NCBI GenBank assembly: GCA_949361645.1
Contig: OX442419.1
Location: 2,627,028-2,691,027, forward strand
DNA from: Spongilla lacustris
Taxonomy: Eukaryota > Porifera > Demospongiae > Spongillida > Spongillidae
Direction: 5' to 3'
Length of the DNA: 64,000 nucleotides
Shown here: positions 39,766-51,000 of the stretch, one piece after another
Position numbering within the stretch: the first letter of the stretch is position 1
How the letters are laid out: every line of letters starts with the position of its first letter
Position numbers and translations under genes: made by a program
The notes under the pieces: model-generated
The model's database searches: none
The model's input: only the letters and a program-made list of their open reading frames with translations
What the model was told of the DNA's origin: nothing

Positions 39766-40059
39766 ACTAGTGTGGAGCCAACGAAGAGCACTGAAACCTG
39801 TATCGCTGACAGCATTTATTGCTGCATGTTACAACAATGATCAACATCGCCGCTTACATTACTTCACAAAAACATTCCTCTTTTGCACTGTTTGTGGTTT
39901 TAATTAAAGGAGGCAATTCATAGCATCTAAATCCACCAATGGGCTTCCACTGGAGGCGTGGAGCCGTGTTCAATACGATCAATCAGCTGTTCCATAGCGG
40001 AATGATCGATTGTTTCTTGCAGCACTTCAAGCTAGGTATGGTTCATAAATTTCATCCTA

Positions 40060-40180
40060 CGTGTTTCTAGACACAATTATGCTTTAAAATAGCAAAAGTT
40101 GTAGAGCGGCTGGGGGCTTGCAAAGCCCCCTCCCCCCATCCCCCCTGGCTGGGACAGCCTCCCCCTTCCCCAAAAATCCT
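40060..40180. repeat. Dispersed repeat, copy 2, with GC hairpin
   Basis: Homologous to 34-180; see that entry. The hairpin GGGGGCTTGCAAAGCCCCC lies at about 40,108-40,126. Confidence 0.5.
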
Positions 40181-40282
40181 GTATCAGTCCCAGCTGTATA
40201 GGGTTAAGGACCTCTCCTGGATAAAGGTTGAAAACCTAGGGAGTCTAGGTTTTCAACCTTATCAATGTGCCTTCATAAAATG

Positions 40283-40738
40283 CACACCGACAACATGGAG
40301 GGTTAGTGTGTGCACACAACATGGAGGGTTAGTGTGTGCACACAACATGGAGGGTTAGTGTGTGCATACAACATGGAGGGTTAGTGTGTGCACATAACAT
40401 GGAGGGTTAGTGTGTGCACACAACATGGAGGGTTAGTGTGTGCACACAACATGGAGGGTTAGTGTGTGCACACAACATGGAGGGTTAGTGTGTGCATACA
40501 ACATGGAGGGTTAGTGTGTGCACACAACATGGAGGCTTAGTGTGTGCACATAACATGGAGGGTTAGTGTGTGCACACAACATGGAGGGTTAGTGTGTGCA
40601 TACAACATGGAGGGTTAGTGTGTGCACACAACATGGAGGGTTAGTGTGTGCACACAACATGGAGGGTTAGTGTGTGCACACAACATGGAGGGCTAGTGTG
40701 TGCACACAACATGGAGGGTTAGTGTGTGCACACAACTT
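40283..40738. repeat. 26-bp minisatellite, about 17 units
   Basis: Units of ACAACATGGAGGGTTAGTGT plus GTGCAC, with only single-base variants (GCATAC, GCACAT). Confidence 0.95.
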
Positions 40739-40739
40739 A

Positions 40740-43040
40740 CAGGTGATAGCTAGCAGCACACAAAACCTGTTTGCATGTGTTAAAAAGCATTTCAGTTCCC
40801 ACTAGGCCACTAGGGCTGAGCAAGAGTGTCAAACCACATTGATCAGTTCAGTTGGGATAGCACTACTGAGGGAATTAGCATACATTACCACCTTTCCACA
40901 GTGGAGTCTGTTTGCAGCTGTTAGGCAACCAATTCAATCAATACCACCTTGGGGTCACATAACCAAATATAAGATGCATCATGTACAATGCAATTGAGCA
41001 TACTTCCACAAGTACAATGTACCAAGTGCACACAAGTTCAGCATGCTTCAATGCACACACATTCATGTATCAATACATCCACCCATCATGTTGTATCGAT
41101 GTATATGTGTGGGCACACGTATGTACATATACATGTGCCCACTATGTACACATATACCAATGCAAACATATACATGTACCCATGCATGCATACCATATAA
41201 ATAGCTTGAGTCAATGACTGCACAGCAGAGAAGCTCACCAGAGCCATCATGGCTGCACATGAAGGGGTGGTCCAGTCCTAATACATGTACACTTTAGGTC
41301 ATCAACTGGGGAGGTCACATGCACTGTGGAAAATCGGAGTTATATTGATAGTACTGTATAACTCATGCATGTATTCTTTTGTTATACATGCACAATACAC
41401 TAGTCGTGTACGCAAGTTATAAGGGTGCATGGATACCATATACGCTGCAGTCTGTACATCACTGGATTACAACATGTTGCATGCCCAGATATCGATGCGC
41501 ACGCATGATTACGCTGTCCGGCTGAGGCTGTTTCACAAATCCTCTGTACGTGATGTCATACTGCGTCGTTGCGTACATTTGGGTCTGGGTACGAGACTAC
41601 CGTACATGCTCAGGCCCTTATCTGAGAGTAGAGTTTAGCTTTGCGTAGACTTTCATTGCCTTGAATTTGTTTTTTAAAAACAATTGGTACTTTCAACGCC
41701 TAAATCTAAGAGCCCATATAATCTATGGGTTGGGATTAGACATCCCGATCCGCCTACTGTGTATACCCTGCAAAAGAGACCCTCGGTATATCGACAAAAC
41801 TGGAATTAAAATGAATACGATTCCATGTACACAAAAAAAAAAAACCATAATCCGACTACATATCTTCTTTGCAACATTGATTTTGTGCACTTTATTAACT
41901 GGCCATCAAGTGTCAACATTGCCATAGATCTATATAATTATTATACAATAACATATGCATTCTCTCCACTATAGCCGCTAGCTGATGCATTATCGCACCT
42001 CTCGACCTTACTATTAACAGAGATCTATATATGATCTCTGCTATTATTGATCTAATGCCATGCAAGCATCCCCCCCCCTCCAAAAATTTTTTTAATGAAA
42101 AACTGACACCAAATATCCACAAACAAAACATTCTTTGGAATTCTTCTTCCAAGAGGGTGCTAAGGAACTCTGCTGGAATAGCATATTGGTGTGAGACATA
42201 TAATTATATCATGCCAGCATTACCTTTTAAAAGTTAGGTCCAAGCTTGCAGACAGAGCCAGATCTTTGAAATAGACTACCTTATTGTGAATATAGATTCA
42301 ATAAGTCACCAACTGTAACAACTATATATATACATGTATACATGTAAATGCATCTACAGTATGCATGGGGAAAATACTTATAGAATGAACCCCCAGTTAG
42401 TGCAAGGCAACAAAAAAGGGCATTTTTCACAAACCAGTATTCCATTTTAACTTTCTTACATTGACAATATGCAACCAATTTTGACTCTAGTTTAATAAAT
42501 ATTTAAGAGGTATGTCTTCCATAACATATTTCAGTTTATTGAATATCACACCTATGAGCATTTACAGACTTTTGAAGCGATTCTGACTGTACAGGCGCCG
42601 GACAATGCTCTGGTCAACACAGGTGGTGCTGGACAACTGCTTGTGGGGCAACAGCAAGATAGCCTGTATCTATAATCCAAGCCCCATCGAGTACACACAG
42701 AGACATGTGTACTGATGTTTGTAATACCCTGGGCATCATCATTTTAGCATGATTTGGTGTGCCCAAAAGTGCTACAGGCAAGGAGTTAGGCTACAGATTG
42801 ACTCTGCTGAAGGCAGCACTTGCAAGTTATAATCTCAGACGGTCCCCTGGCGACCAGAGACATATGTGTGACCCTGTAAATTCCAACAGTATCTCGAGAC
42901 AAGGTCCCACCAGCACCACACGAAGCAGTAACCGATGTTGTAATGCTCTTTTCAGAAATATGTTGTTTTTTTTGGTTGTTTTTTAAAATACTAAGCCAGA
43001 GCTCGCTGATAATACCCCACTTACATGTATGAAAACAGTT
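40740..43040. other. Intergenic, no gene seen; isolated MITE end at 41,581-41,597
   Basis: AT-rich sequence with short ORFs lacking recognisable motifs. GGGTCTGGGTACGAGAC at 41,581-41,597 is a terminus of the fold-back family at 39,674. Confidence 0.55.
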
Positions 43041-43047
43041 TACTCAC

Positions 43048-43324
43048 CACTACCAATATCCATGAACACTCCATCGCGAAGTCCGAAATGGCCAGCGAGC
43101 GCGCGAATTTTGAATTTGAACCACGTGGGAAATAAATAATCTCCGTACATCATGCTTCTCGTACGGATATTTTCGTTCCCAGGCTCAGTTATCGCGAAAT
43201 GCTTATACATTGGGAACGAGCGCTGATGAACATATGAGGCATGCATCATCTGGCAAAAGTCATATTTTAAATTCATGATGTAGCACCGAATATTAATTTT
43301 GTTATTGGACAGGGAAAAATTCAC
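43048..43324 (-). CDS. Possible exon with methyltransferase motif I
   Basis: A minus-strand frame of 92 residues opens with ATG and ends RDGVFMDIGSG directly before GTGAGTA, a strong donor. VFMDIGSG preceded by MMYGDYLFPTWFKFKIRAL resembles the segment up to motif I (D-x-G-x-G, SAM binding) of class I methyltransferases such as DOT1-type proteins. I could not find a convincing next exon in 42,000-43,040, so this could be a gene fragment or coincidence. Confidence 0.3.
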
Positions 43325-44208
43325 AATAATAGACGGTATATCATAGGATTTGGATCTGTACCCAGTGGAAATGAAATCATCCCCAGAAGCTGATCAAATA
43401 CATCAGCAGGGTTTAGTGGCCAACTCATTCATGGGTAGTGTTGGTGGTGGTGTGGTGGTATATAATGTATGTTATGTGTGTGATGTGGAATTGTCCATCA
43501 TATTAGGTGTACTTTGGTCCGAAGTCCAGCTGTGGGAATGCTTTCAAGGTGTGGCTGTTGGTACTTGGGAATACATGTAGAGCTATAGCTATATAGCTGA
43601 AAGAATAAGAATGTATATATAAAGTTGTTACAGTTGGTGACTTATCGAGAATTACGGCAGTAACTCATATAGGATTTATGCCGTATCATGAATATCATTT
43701 TTAAAAACGCTTCGCGCGTATAACTCACGAACCGAGAAACAGATAGTGTAGTTGTTTATTGCTATCGATCCACAATGGAAAGACGATCATTTTCATGTTT
43801 TGTTCGAGTCGGCAGACCGTTTACTTTAAGAGAACAAAAAAGCTCGTAGTTCTCGTTCCCAGACCGTAATTTGTCCATAGTCGTCGTCGTCGTCTTTATG
43901 GGTGAGTATAACTCGAGATAGGAAAGGTTTTAAAGAGCACCAGTTACACCAAAAATTTACCTACCGTCTGCCCCTTGAGGTCAGATATACGTGTTTGGTA
44001 TAAAGCAATAATTACGTCCGAGTACCGTTAGGAACAGTTTTAGAGAGTGCCAATTACGCCAATACTTATCCACTCCACTGCCCCTTGATATACATGTTTA
44101 GCATAAAGCGTCCGAGTACCAAACACAAGCGTTCCCATGACAATACCCATACGTATAATTAGAATTTTAATTAGAATTTTATGGTATTACTTCACTAGCG
44201 TTGTCAAA

Positions 44209-44550
44209 ATGCCTTCACGGAAACGAAAGAGGAAGGCTAAGCGACGAGAGGAATACCTCCTAAATCAAGACGACGAGTTGGAGTCCTCCAGAATTCGGTA
44301 CGATGCTGATGCGGAACAAAGGCGGGCGTCTGCTCGTGACATGTACAGAGCAAATCTGGAGTCAAACCGAGCTTCCAAGAGGTGGCGACAGGAAAAGAAT
44401 TCTGTTGCGGTGCAAGCTTCTAATATAAGAGGCGGCGTTATGAACTGAACTCAGACGAGAAACGAGCTTCTAAGAGGGAAAGCTTGGCGCGCGAGTTTGG
44501 AACTAGAACAGCAGCAAATGTGTAAACATTGTGTTGCTAGGCAATAAACA
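44209..44550 (+). pseudogene. Basic coiled repeat protein of a transposon, frameshifted
   Basis: MPSRKRKRKAKRREEYLL begins a highly charged frame with motifs DMYRANLESNRASKRWRQEK. It stops at 44,448, while the next repeat-like segment (RRRYELNSDEKRASKRES) continues in another frame to about 44,522. Tandem ExKRASKR-type segments are typical of the N-terminal part of Helitron-associated or similar repetitive ORFs in invertebrates. The frame break and the lack of downstream helicase or nuclease mark it as dead. Confidence 0.45.
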
Positions 44551-44676
44551 TGGAATTACAACGGCTGGATTTTATCATACAATCGTATTTACTTCAACAT
44601 TGTACTAGTATGTACGGGTTGCAAAGTACATGTACACCTGTATACTAGTAGTCACTTATAAAAAAAAAAGAATGAA

Positions 44677-44946
44677 ACAAGATATAAAAACATTCTCTTT
44701 GAGAAAGTATATAGGATTTAAAGGCATTGGTGGTGTAAAAAGGAAGGGAACAAGGGATTCAGTGGAGATACAATAATTATTCCTATATTTAGCAACATAA
44801 TTGTAATGACGTTCTATACAGTGCTAAATATAGGAATAATTATTGTATCTCCACTGAATCCCTTGTTCGCTTCCTTTTTACACCACCAATGCCTTCAATT
44901 CCTATATACCACTAACTTTCTCAAAGAGAATGTTTTTATATCTTGT
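44677..44946. mobile_element. Fold-back MITE with 120-bp arms
   Basis: ACAAGATATAAAAACATTCT at the left end and its reverse complement at the right end enclose arms of about 120 bp (44,677-44,796 and 44,822-44,946) around a 25-bp loop, with only a few mismatches. Transcribed, it would make a long hairpin RNA. Confidence 0.85.
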
Positions 44947-45285
44947 GTCACTGAGCTACCATGTTAATAAATATAATGTCTTCTGAGTTCAAGTTTGTCA
45001 GATAATTATATATGTGTTCTTGCTTCAATGTACAAAACATTCTGTTGCTTATAATTTGTTTAAGTTGCATGCATGGCATCAATGAGAATAATGATTAGAA
45101 ATTGTGCTGTTCAGTAACATTTCTGTTATAAGCCGAAGTGGGGGGAAAAATCATTGTGATATCAAAAACATGATTTGCTTGTAGTGTGGAATCATTCACC
45201 TGATTTGTTATGCATTGAAAAATCTTTTCGAGATTTCACATTAGGCAAATGTTGTTATGATGTCATGAATTCTGTATAAAATCAT

Positions 45286-45835
45286 ATGCGGAGACAAAAT
45301 GTGATTCGACACATTTTTTCCCTGTGGGAGGCAGAGGTACCGGTGTACTGGGGCCAGTCCATCAACAAGAGGAAGGCTGCTAAAGAGCAGTGGAAAAGTG
45401 GTGAGGCTATAATGGTGGGGGTATTGATAGAAGGCGTACCTGTTCAAATGGAACCAGACACAGGGGCTGCAGTATCTCTGTTGTCATTTAATGTGTATCT
45501 ATGGAAGTTCGAGCATATACCCTTGCAGAAAGCATCCACACGCCTTAGGACATGTACTGGGGAGAAGATATCTCCAAGAGGAGAGGTGGTGGTGAAGGTG
45601 CAGAAGAACGGAGAGCATGCCAGATTACCTTTCATAGTTGATGATGGAAGGGGACCACCATTGTTGGGACGAATTTGGCTAGCCAGTATTTCAGTAAATT
45701 GGCATGATATCAAGGCATCAGAGTGGTAGATGAAAGGCAAATGGAAGAAATGTTGGAAGCTTTGAAGATTAAGTATCCTCAACCCTGGAGGGATTTTTTG
45801 GGCAAGGTCTCCGAATCAAGGCTTATGACACCTTA
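45286..45835 (+). pseudogene. Gypsy-type retrotransposon protease remnant
   Basis: The frame contains VGVLIEGVPVQMEPDTGAAV, the flap-to-active-site region of a retropepsin with the catalytic D-T-G, and later PPLLGRIWLASISVNW, which matches the LLGRDWL signature at the end of LTR-element proteases. The frame stops at 45,729. A linker-like segment (MLEALKIKYPQPWRDF) follows in another frame, and no reverse transcriptase, integrase or LTRs are seen. It is an inactive fragment of a Ty3/Gypsy element. Confidence 0.7.
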
Positions 45836-46017
45836 CTAGCTACACCTTACCCCAGCTAGAATGTCATTTTATGCTAATAGCACAAACATATTCATCTGTT
45901 TTTTTTCTATGCATGCTCAGTGTTTTGGCAAGACACCTGCACTAAATTTACTAACAGCTGCATGTGCAGAGCTAGTAAAAACCTTTTGTGATAACAACGA
46001 GTGCATGCAAAATGACC

Positions 46018-46154
46018 CCCCCCCCCCCCCCCCTCCCCACAATCCATGAACTCTGCACCATAGCCCGAACAGATAGAATATTTGCTAATCAAGTAGATGC
46101 CTAGATGTACCGAAGCTCTTTACAGACGGGGGGGGGGGGGGGGGGGGGGGGGGG
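46018..46154. repeat. Poly-C and poly-G runs
   Basis: A C-rich run near 46,018-46,033 and 27 G at 46,128-46,154. Confidence 0.9.
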
Positions 46155-46311
46155 TGGTGCTGAAACTGGTTGCTGTTCTGCTCTGCCAGCTTAGGTGTTC
46201 AAGTTATTGGATGCTAGATAGAGCATTAGATTTTTTGGTGTATTCACGTATATTCAGCCCATCTGGAGAAAGCAGCTAAGGAAATGAAGAGCAAAAGCAG
46301 AAGAGGCTGTA

Positions 46312-46586
46312 TTGTATGAAATTTATGAAATCAAGGTCATCAAACATAGAAGCTTTGAATTCTTCTGCTGATGACTTTTGCAGCAAAAGCTGAAGGTGTT
46401 TGGGAATATAAACTTATGTCTCAGTGGATAGCCAAGTCCAATGCATTGCGAAAGGCAGCAAAGGGGAAGGAGGATGAAATGAAAGCACTTGATAAACAAA
46501 GTATTACACTCATTGAAGTATATTTTGATTGTACAACTCATAGCATATGCAGTATTGTGACAAACACCAAGTTTAGATCTGAATAG
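46312..46586 (+). pseudogene. Fragment of an unidentified, frameshifted protein
   Basis: Two overlapping frames look like parts of one protein. KSRSSNIEALNSSADDF ends at a stop near 46,390, and WIAKSNALRKAAKGKEDEMK continues in another frame as a charged coiled-coil-like helix. The second resembles tails of transposon-encoded proteins, but I do not recognise the family. Confidence 0.3.
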
Positions 46587-47189
46587 GATAACAAACCTCA
46601 TAGTTTGATCTGGCCAGCCCCAATGCATGTTATATCATACACAGTCCCTCAAAGGTACATGTATTAAAGCCAAAAATCATTTTTTATGTGCATGAATCTA
46701 CAGATTTTTGTAGGAAACTGCTTAAGACTGCCATTAACTATACCTTACATGCTGAATTATACATGTAAATACATAATAATATGTGAGTCGCTAATAAATT
46801 ATGTACTTGTTGGAAAGCATTCAACTCTCCCAAAACCTATAAATTCAACTTTACCTTTGTTCAACACAAGCTGTAGGTTGAGTTACATGTACACAATGGT
46901 TCATTTTATTACTTACTGCTGAACAGATATTGAAATAATGCAGCTGTGATACTTAATAAAAATAGTGAGGCATCCAATATTCACTTAGCTGAGGGAAGTA
47001 TATACATGCAATGTGTGGTTGCAAGTTTCCTTATAAGCAAGGACATGTCACATTGCATAAAGAATAAGTCAGTAACACATGTAACAAATGTCAAATTATT
47101 AATAGCAATACCACCCTGCTGCAATTAGCCAACAGCTGCATCTAAGGCATGTACCTGTGCCACAATCTACATGTTCTTGTGCAACTGTG

Positions 47190-47760
47190 CAGTTTTTATG
47201 AGGATCAAATGAGAAACAAGACCAAATTACAAAAGATGATGGCCTACACATCACAAGTGCTGTCTGAGAAAGATCTGTATGACCTGTCCATGGAGATCCT
47301 TGCATGTCCTTATATGGAGAACATTATCTTCTCTGTCCATATAGTCTCCTTGCCTTGCATATGTCTCTGTGTGTGCAGTGGAACATTTTAGGTATTGGTT
47401 CAGCAGCAACAAGGAATCAGTTATATCACATGGTTATCTCTTCATGTCAGACTGTTGCATTTTATTTGGTTCATTTAGATACTTTCTGTTTCATCACTTT
47501 CAGTATATTATTCCTTTCATTGTATTAATATTAGTACTATGAAATGTTTGAAAGGGGTAAGGGAGGGGGAGAACAGGGGATTGGCAGTGTGTACAAAATG
47601 TATAGAACTGAACAAAGAATGTTTTCAACCATGATTCAGACTAACAACATTTTGGGGAGGGAACATCACAAAACACTCTGTTTTTTTGACTCATAGTAAA
47701 GCTGTATTCTTGTTGTAAGAATGTAACAAATCTTGCAGTACAAGTGTTTGTGGATGTGTA
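47190..47760 (+). pseudogene. Decayed second copy of the RasGRF last exon and 3' flank
   Basis: ATGATGGCCTAC...TCTGAGAAAGATCTGTATG encodes MMAYTSQVLSEKDLYDLSME, against [20 protein letters not shown] in exon 38693-38776. Similarity continues past the stop: CTTATATGGAGAACATTA, GTGGAACATTTTAGGTATT and TCAGTTATATCACAT all recur, and so does AACACTCTG...CTTGCAGTACAA near 47,670-47,745. The copy lacks the CTGGAGCCAAGATCTTAG ending and its acceptor, so it cannot serve as a normal last exon. It lies tail-to-tail against the MYRF gene. Confidence 0.8.
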
Positions 47761-47823
47761 GCATTCAACAAAGAATGTTTGCCACCATTGAGCCATGGGG
47801 AGATTCACAGTTGTCATGTTTTG

Positions 47824-48064
47824 TCAAAAACAAATAACAAAATGAGCAAACCACCTGGGGAGGAGAGGAGGAGTGAGGGAGAGCTCTCAAAAGCAATATC
47901 TTTGGCACATTAACTACATGTAACACAAATACACACCTACTCAGGTGGCCCATTGCATTGTGCATATAAACTCACAGTACAAATAGCAGAATGGCAATTG
48001 TGAATAGGTAATGGGGACGGTACCATGAGTTGATCCCAAAAGGCTGTGTCGGCAAGACTTCTAG
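47824..48064 (-). CDS. C-terminal membrane helix exons of MYRF
   Basis: Exon 48064-47976 encodes [18 protein letters not shown], and exon 47854-47824 completes [10 protein letters not shown] before TGA. Together they form one hydrophobic helix of about 22 residues at the very C-terminus, a tail anchor. Vertebrate MYRF continues for several hundred luminal residues. The last exon is only 31 nt, so an alternative 3' end is possible. AATAAA on the minus strand at 47,466-47,461 could end the transcript. Confidence 0.65.
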
Positions 48065-51000
48065 CTACAAGGGGTTAAAAAATATTATGATATAGAAAGT
48101 CCTCCTCCCCTCTCCTTTCAGATTGCACCTTATGATGTTGGCAGTGAGAACACTTATTCCTCTGTTGTGCAGCTGTCAGTTCCACAATCTTTCTGTCCAA
48201 TGCGGCCTGCATACAACAAGGTATGTATAAACTAACGTTATGGTAGTTAATAGTTAGCTAACCATTGACTTTGCAAGTTCTTGCACTGCACCAACTGTTT
48301 CCATGAATACACGCTCCTGGAAGATAGGTGGAATGGCTTGACAGTAGTGTAATGGAATGGAGACAGTACCTTGCTCACAACCAACACCTTAGGTACCACA
48401 GTACCATCTGGGAGAGCCATGGAGGTGTCCTTGGATGAGAAGAACACCAGATGTAAAGGAAGCACATATCCCTTTACCTCCCTCATTCCATCCCAGTCCT
48501 TCCCCGCTCCATCCCCCCCTTCCCATCCCTCTCCTTTCCACTCTCCCTTCCTCTCTCCCTCTTTCTCTCACACTTCCTCATCACTCCCTCCATCCTCCCC
48601 TCCCCCTCTCTCCCTCACCACTCACTGTCTCCTGCACGGCATCAGGTATCACAGAGGTCAGCTCCTGTGCCAGAACCCCTATCTCCCTCCTTGTGTCCTG
48701 GGAGCCTCCAAGATGGCCGACCTTCACATGGTCGTTTGACAACAACTGGTACTCGTAGAGTTGAACCTTTGAAATGTTACTGAGCATCTGAGCTGGGTTG
48801 GCCTAAAGTGAGGGGTGGTTGGGTGGGGAGACAGTAGGGGGTCAGTTTAATGTAAGAGGGAGGAAGGATGAGAGGGGTGAGTTTAATGTATGAAGGATAG
48901 TCTAATTGTAGGAAAAAGTGTCCAGCCAACCTAATGTATGAGGAGGAGAGATGGGGAGGAGGGGTAAGCCCAGTGGATAGGGAGATGGATAGAATAGCTG
49001 TCAGCCTAATGTGGAGGTTTTATTCCACATCAGCTGTGGAAGTTGAATACAAACACAAGATCTTTATCAGTTGTCATCTACCACATTGTATATTATGACA
49101 GGGAGTATGTGTATTATGTGTATTGTGTGCATGCATTTGTTGATGAAAAACAAACACTTCATTAATATTCTAATCACCACTTAAAGGTGTGAGATGTAAC
49201 GTCACACATACAACATCCATCACTGAGGGCATTCAGTGAATACAGAGCTACCATTCCTTACTCTTGTAATGTTCTTCTTCAGTCTCATGTCCGACAGTTG
49301 GAGCAGCTGTCCGGTAAGTTGGATGTGGCCATTCACTGAGAGCGCTTCTTCTGGCTTCTCTGTATTAATGCCCACCTTACCCTTCATGCATAACGGGGCA
49401 TAAATCTATGAGCTGGAAAGGGGGGGGGGGGGGGGGCCTTACATGGTGGTGTATGGCTTCAGACCCTGTTGATGACTTGAGCCACATGTAGTCACAATCA
49501 TTGTCAAAGTGCCCAGGATTGGATGCCTGGAAGGGGGGAGGGTTAAGAAAGGGGAGGAGGTATATCATCAAGTAACGCTAAGGGTATACACCTTACTCTG
49601 ACAATTATTCTTTCCGAGACATGAGCAACTACTGTATGGCTTCCTTGGGCAGTCTGAGCACTTAGGCACACAACTACACAGAAGTGTCTGCAGGGTTGAT
49701 GGGAGAGCGATAAGGGTGGGGGTGGAGGGAGAGGTGGGAGGAGTGAGGGAGATGGGAGGGGCAAGGATCGGAGAGAGGAGAGGAGGGAGAGGATGGATGG
49801 ATTGGAGGAAAAGAAGGAGAGGGGGGGGAGATGCCCAGGTCAGAGGACTGCTTACTTTTGGTCTGGGTTGGGTCTTCCTCTTTTTCTCATGTTGTTTGCA
49901 GTTGTTTCACTGTGGGGAACAAGATCCACACATGTAAACTTTTGTGAATTCAGTTCCATTTAATGCTCGTGTCTTGACCTGAAGTGCAATCGGCACACAG
50001 TGGTCCTTGCTGGCCTCTCTGGGTCATCAGGCACTTCAACCCTGTGGGGATGGGGAGGAGGGGAGGCAGGGAGGGAGAAAGGATGGGGAGGGGAGGGGAT
50101 GGAGAGGGGAGAGGAAGGAGAAGAGGGGAAGGGAGGTGAGATTTATGAGGAAGGAAGGGAAGAGGTGACTAAAACCAAATATCAAATGTATGTCCTTCCA
50201 CTCACAGAACTGGTTCAAACTTGACTTTGCTGCGATCAGGTAAGGACTGCTCTAATTGAATGACCGAGTCTATAGATTCAAACTGAAAGGCAGCATGCAA
50301 GGAATATTGTAAAACACAGTAATTTCACAGTATCCTCCCATTACACAGCACAAAATTTCAATGCAAATCACTTTTAAAGCAATTCCACAATTACAGGTAG
50401 GCCCATATACATACATACACATACACACCTCAGCATAATTATTACCTAATGCACACGAAAAGTGCGCTGCATGAAATAAACTCTGGGTCCTACCTTAATT
50501 CCATGCAGCACTAATTGGAACCTCTCGATTGACTGGAGAGTGGAATCCTATGACATAGAGGCTATGTGATATGGAAAGTGAAAGGAAGCAAGTCACCCGG
50601 GTACCTTCAACTTGACATATTTTGGCATCTTGTGGAACACAACGTGTGCAGATATCTGCAAGCAAAGAATGCCCACAATGAAATTGAAGGCAAGTAGCTG
50701 ACTGGTAACCAGTCTTATCCCCACCTGAAAGTGATTCTTCTTCTGACAGACATACGAATCATCCCCGACAGAGAAGATAAAACCTTTATCTGCCTCCACC
50801 TGGAAATCAACTGGTGGACTAGGAGGAAAAGGGAGTGGCAGAGAAGAGGGAAGGGTGGGGGGGGGGGGGGGATAGTGAGTGAGCAGCTGCACAGATGTCA
50901 GGCCTGTATTTCCTGACTGTATGTACGTATGTATGGCATTCAAGGGAGCCAGGCAAATCAGTTGCATCAACTAAGACAACGTACAGGTCTTGGAGTGTCT

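Noticed and set aside
40283..40738. CRISPR-like regular repeats
   Set aside because: The 26-bp units are head to tail with no spacers, in a eukaryotic context.
48114..48232. Plus-strand exon [20 protein letters not shown] with CAG and GTATGT borders
   Set aside because: The same segment is MYRF exon 48206-48129 on the minus strand, which fits in phase with its neighbours and continues the coiled coil.
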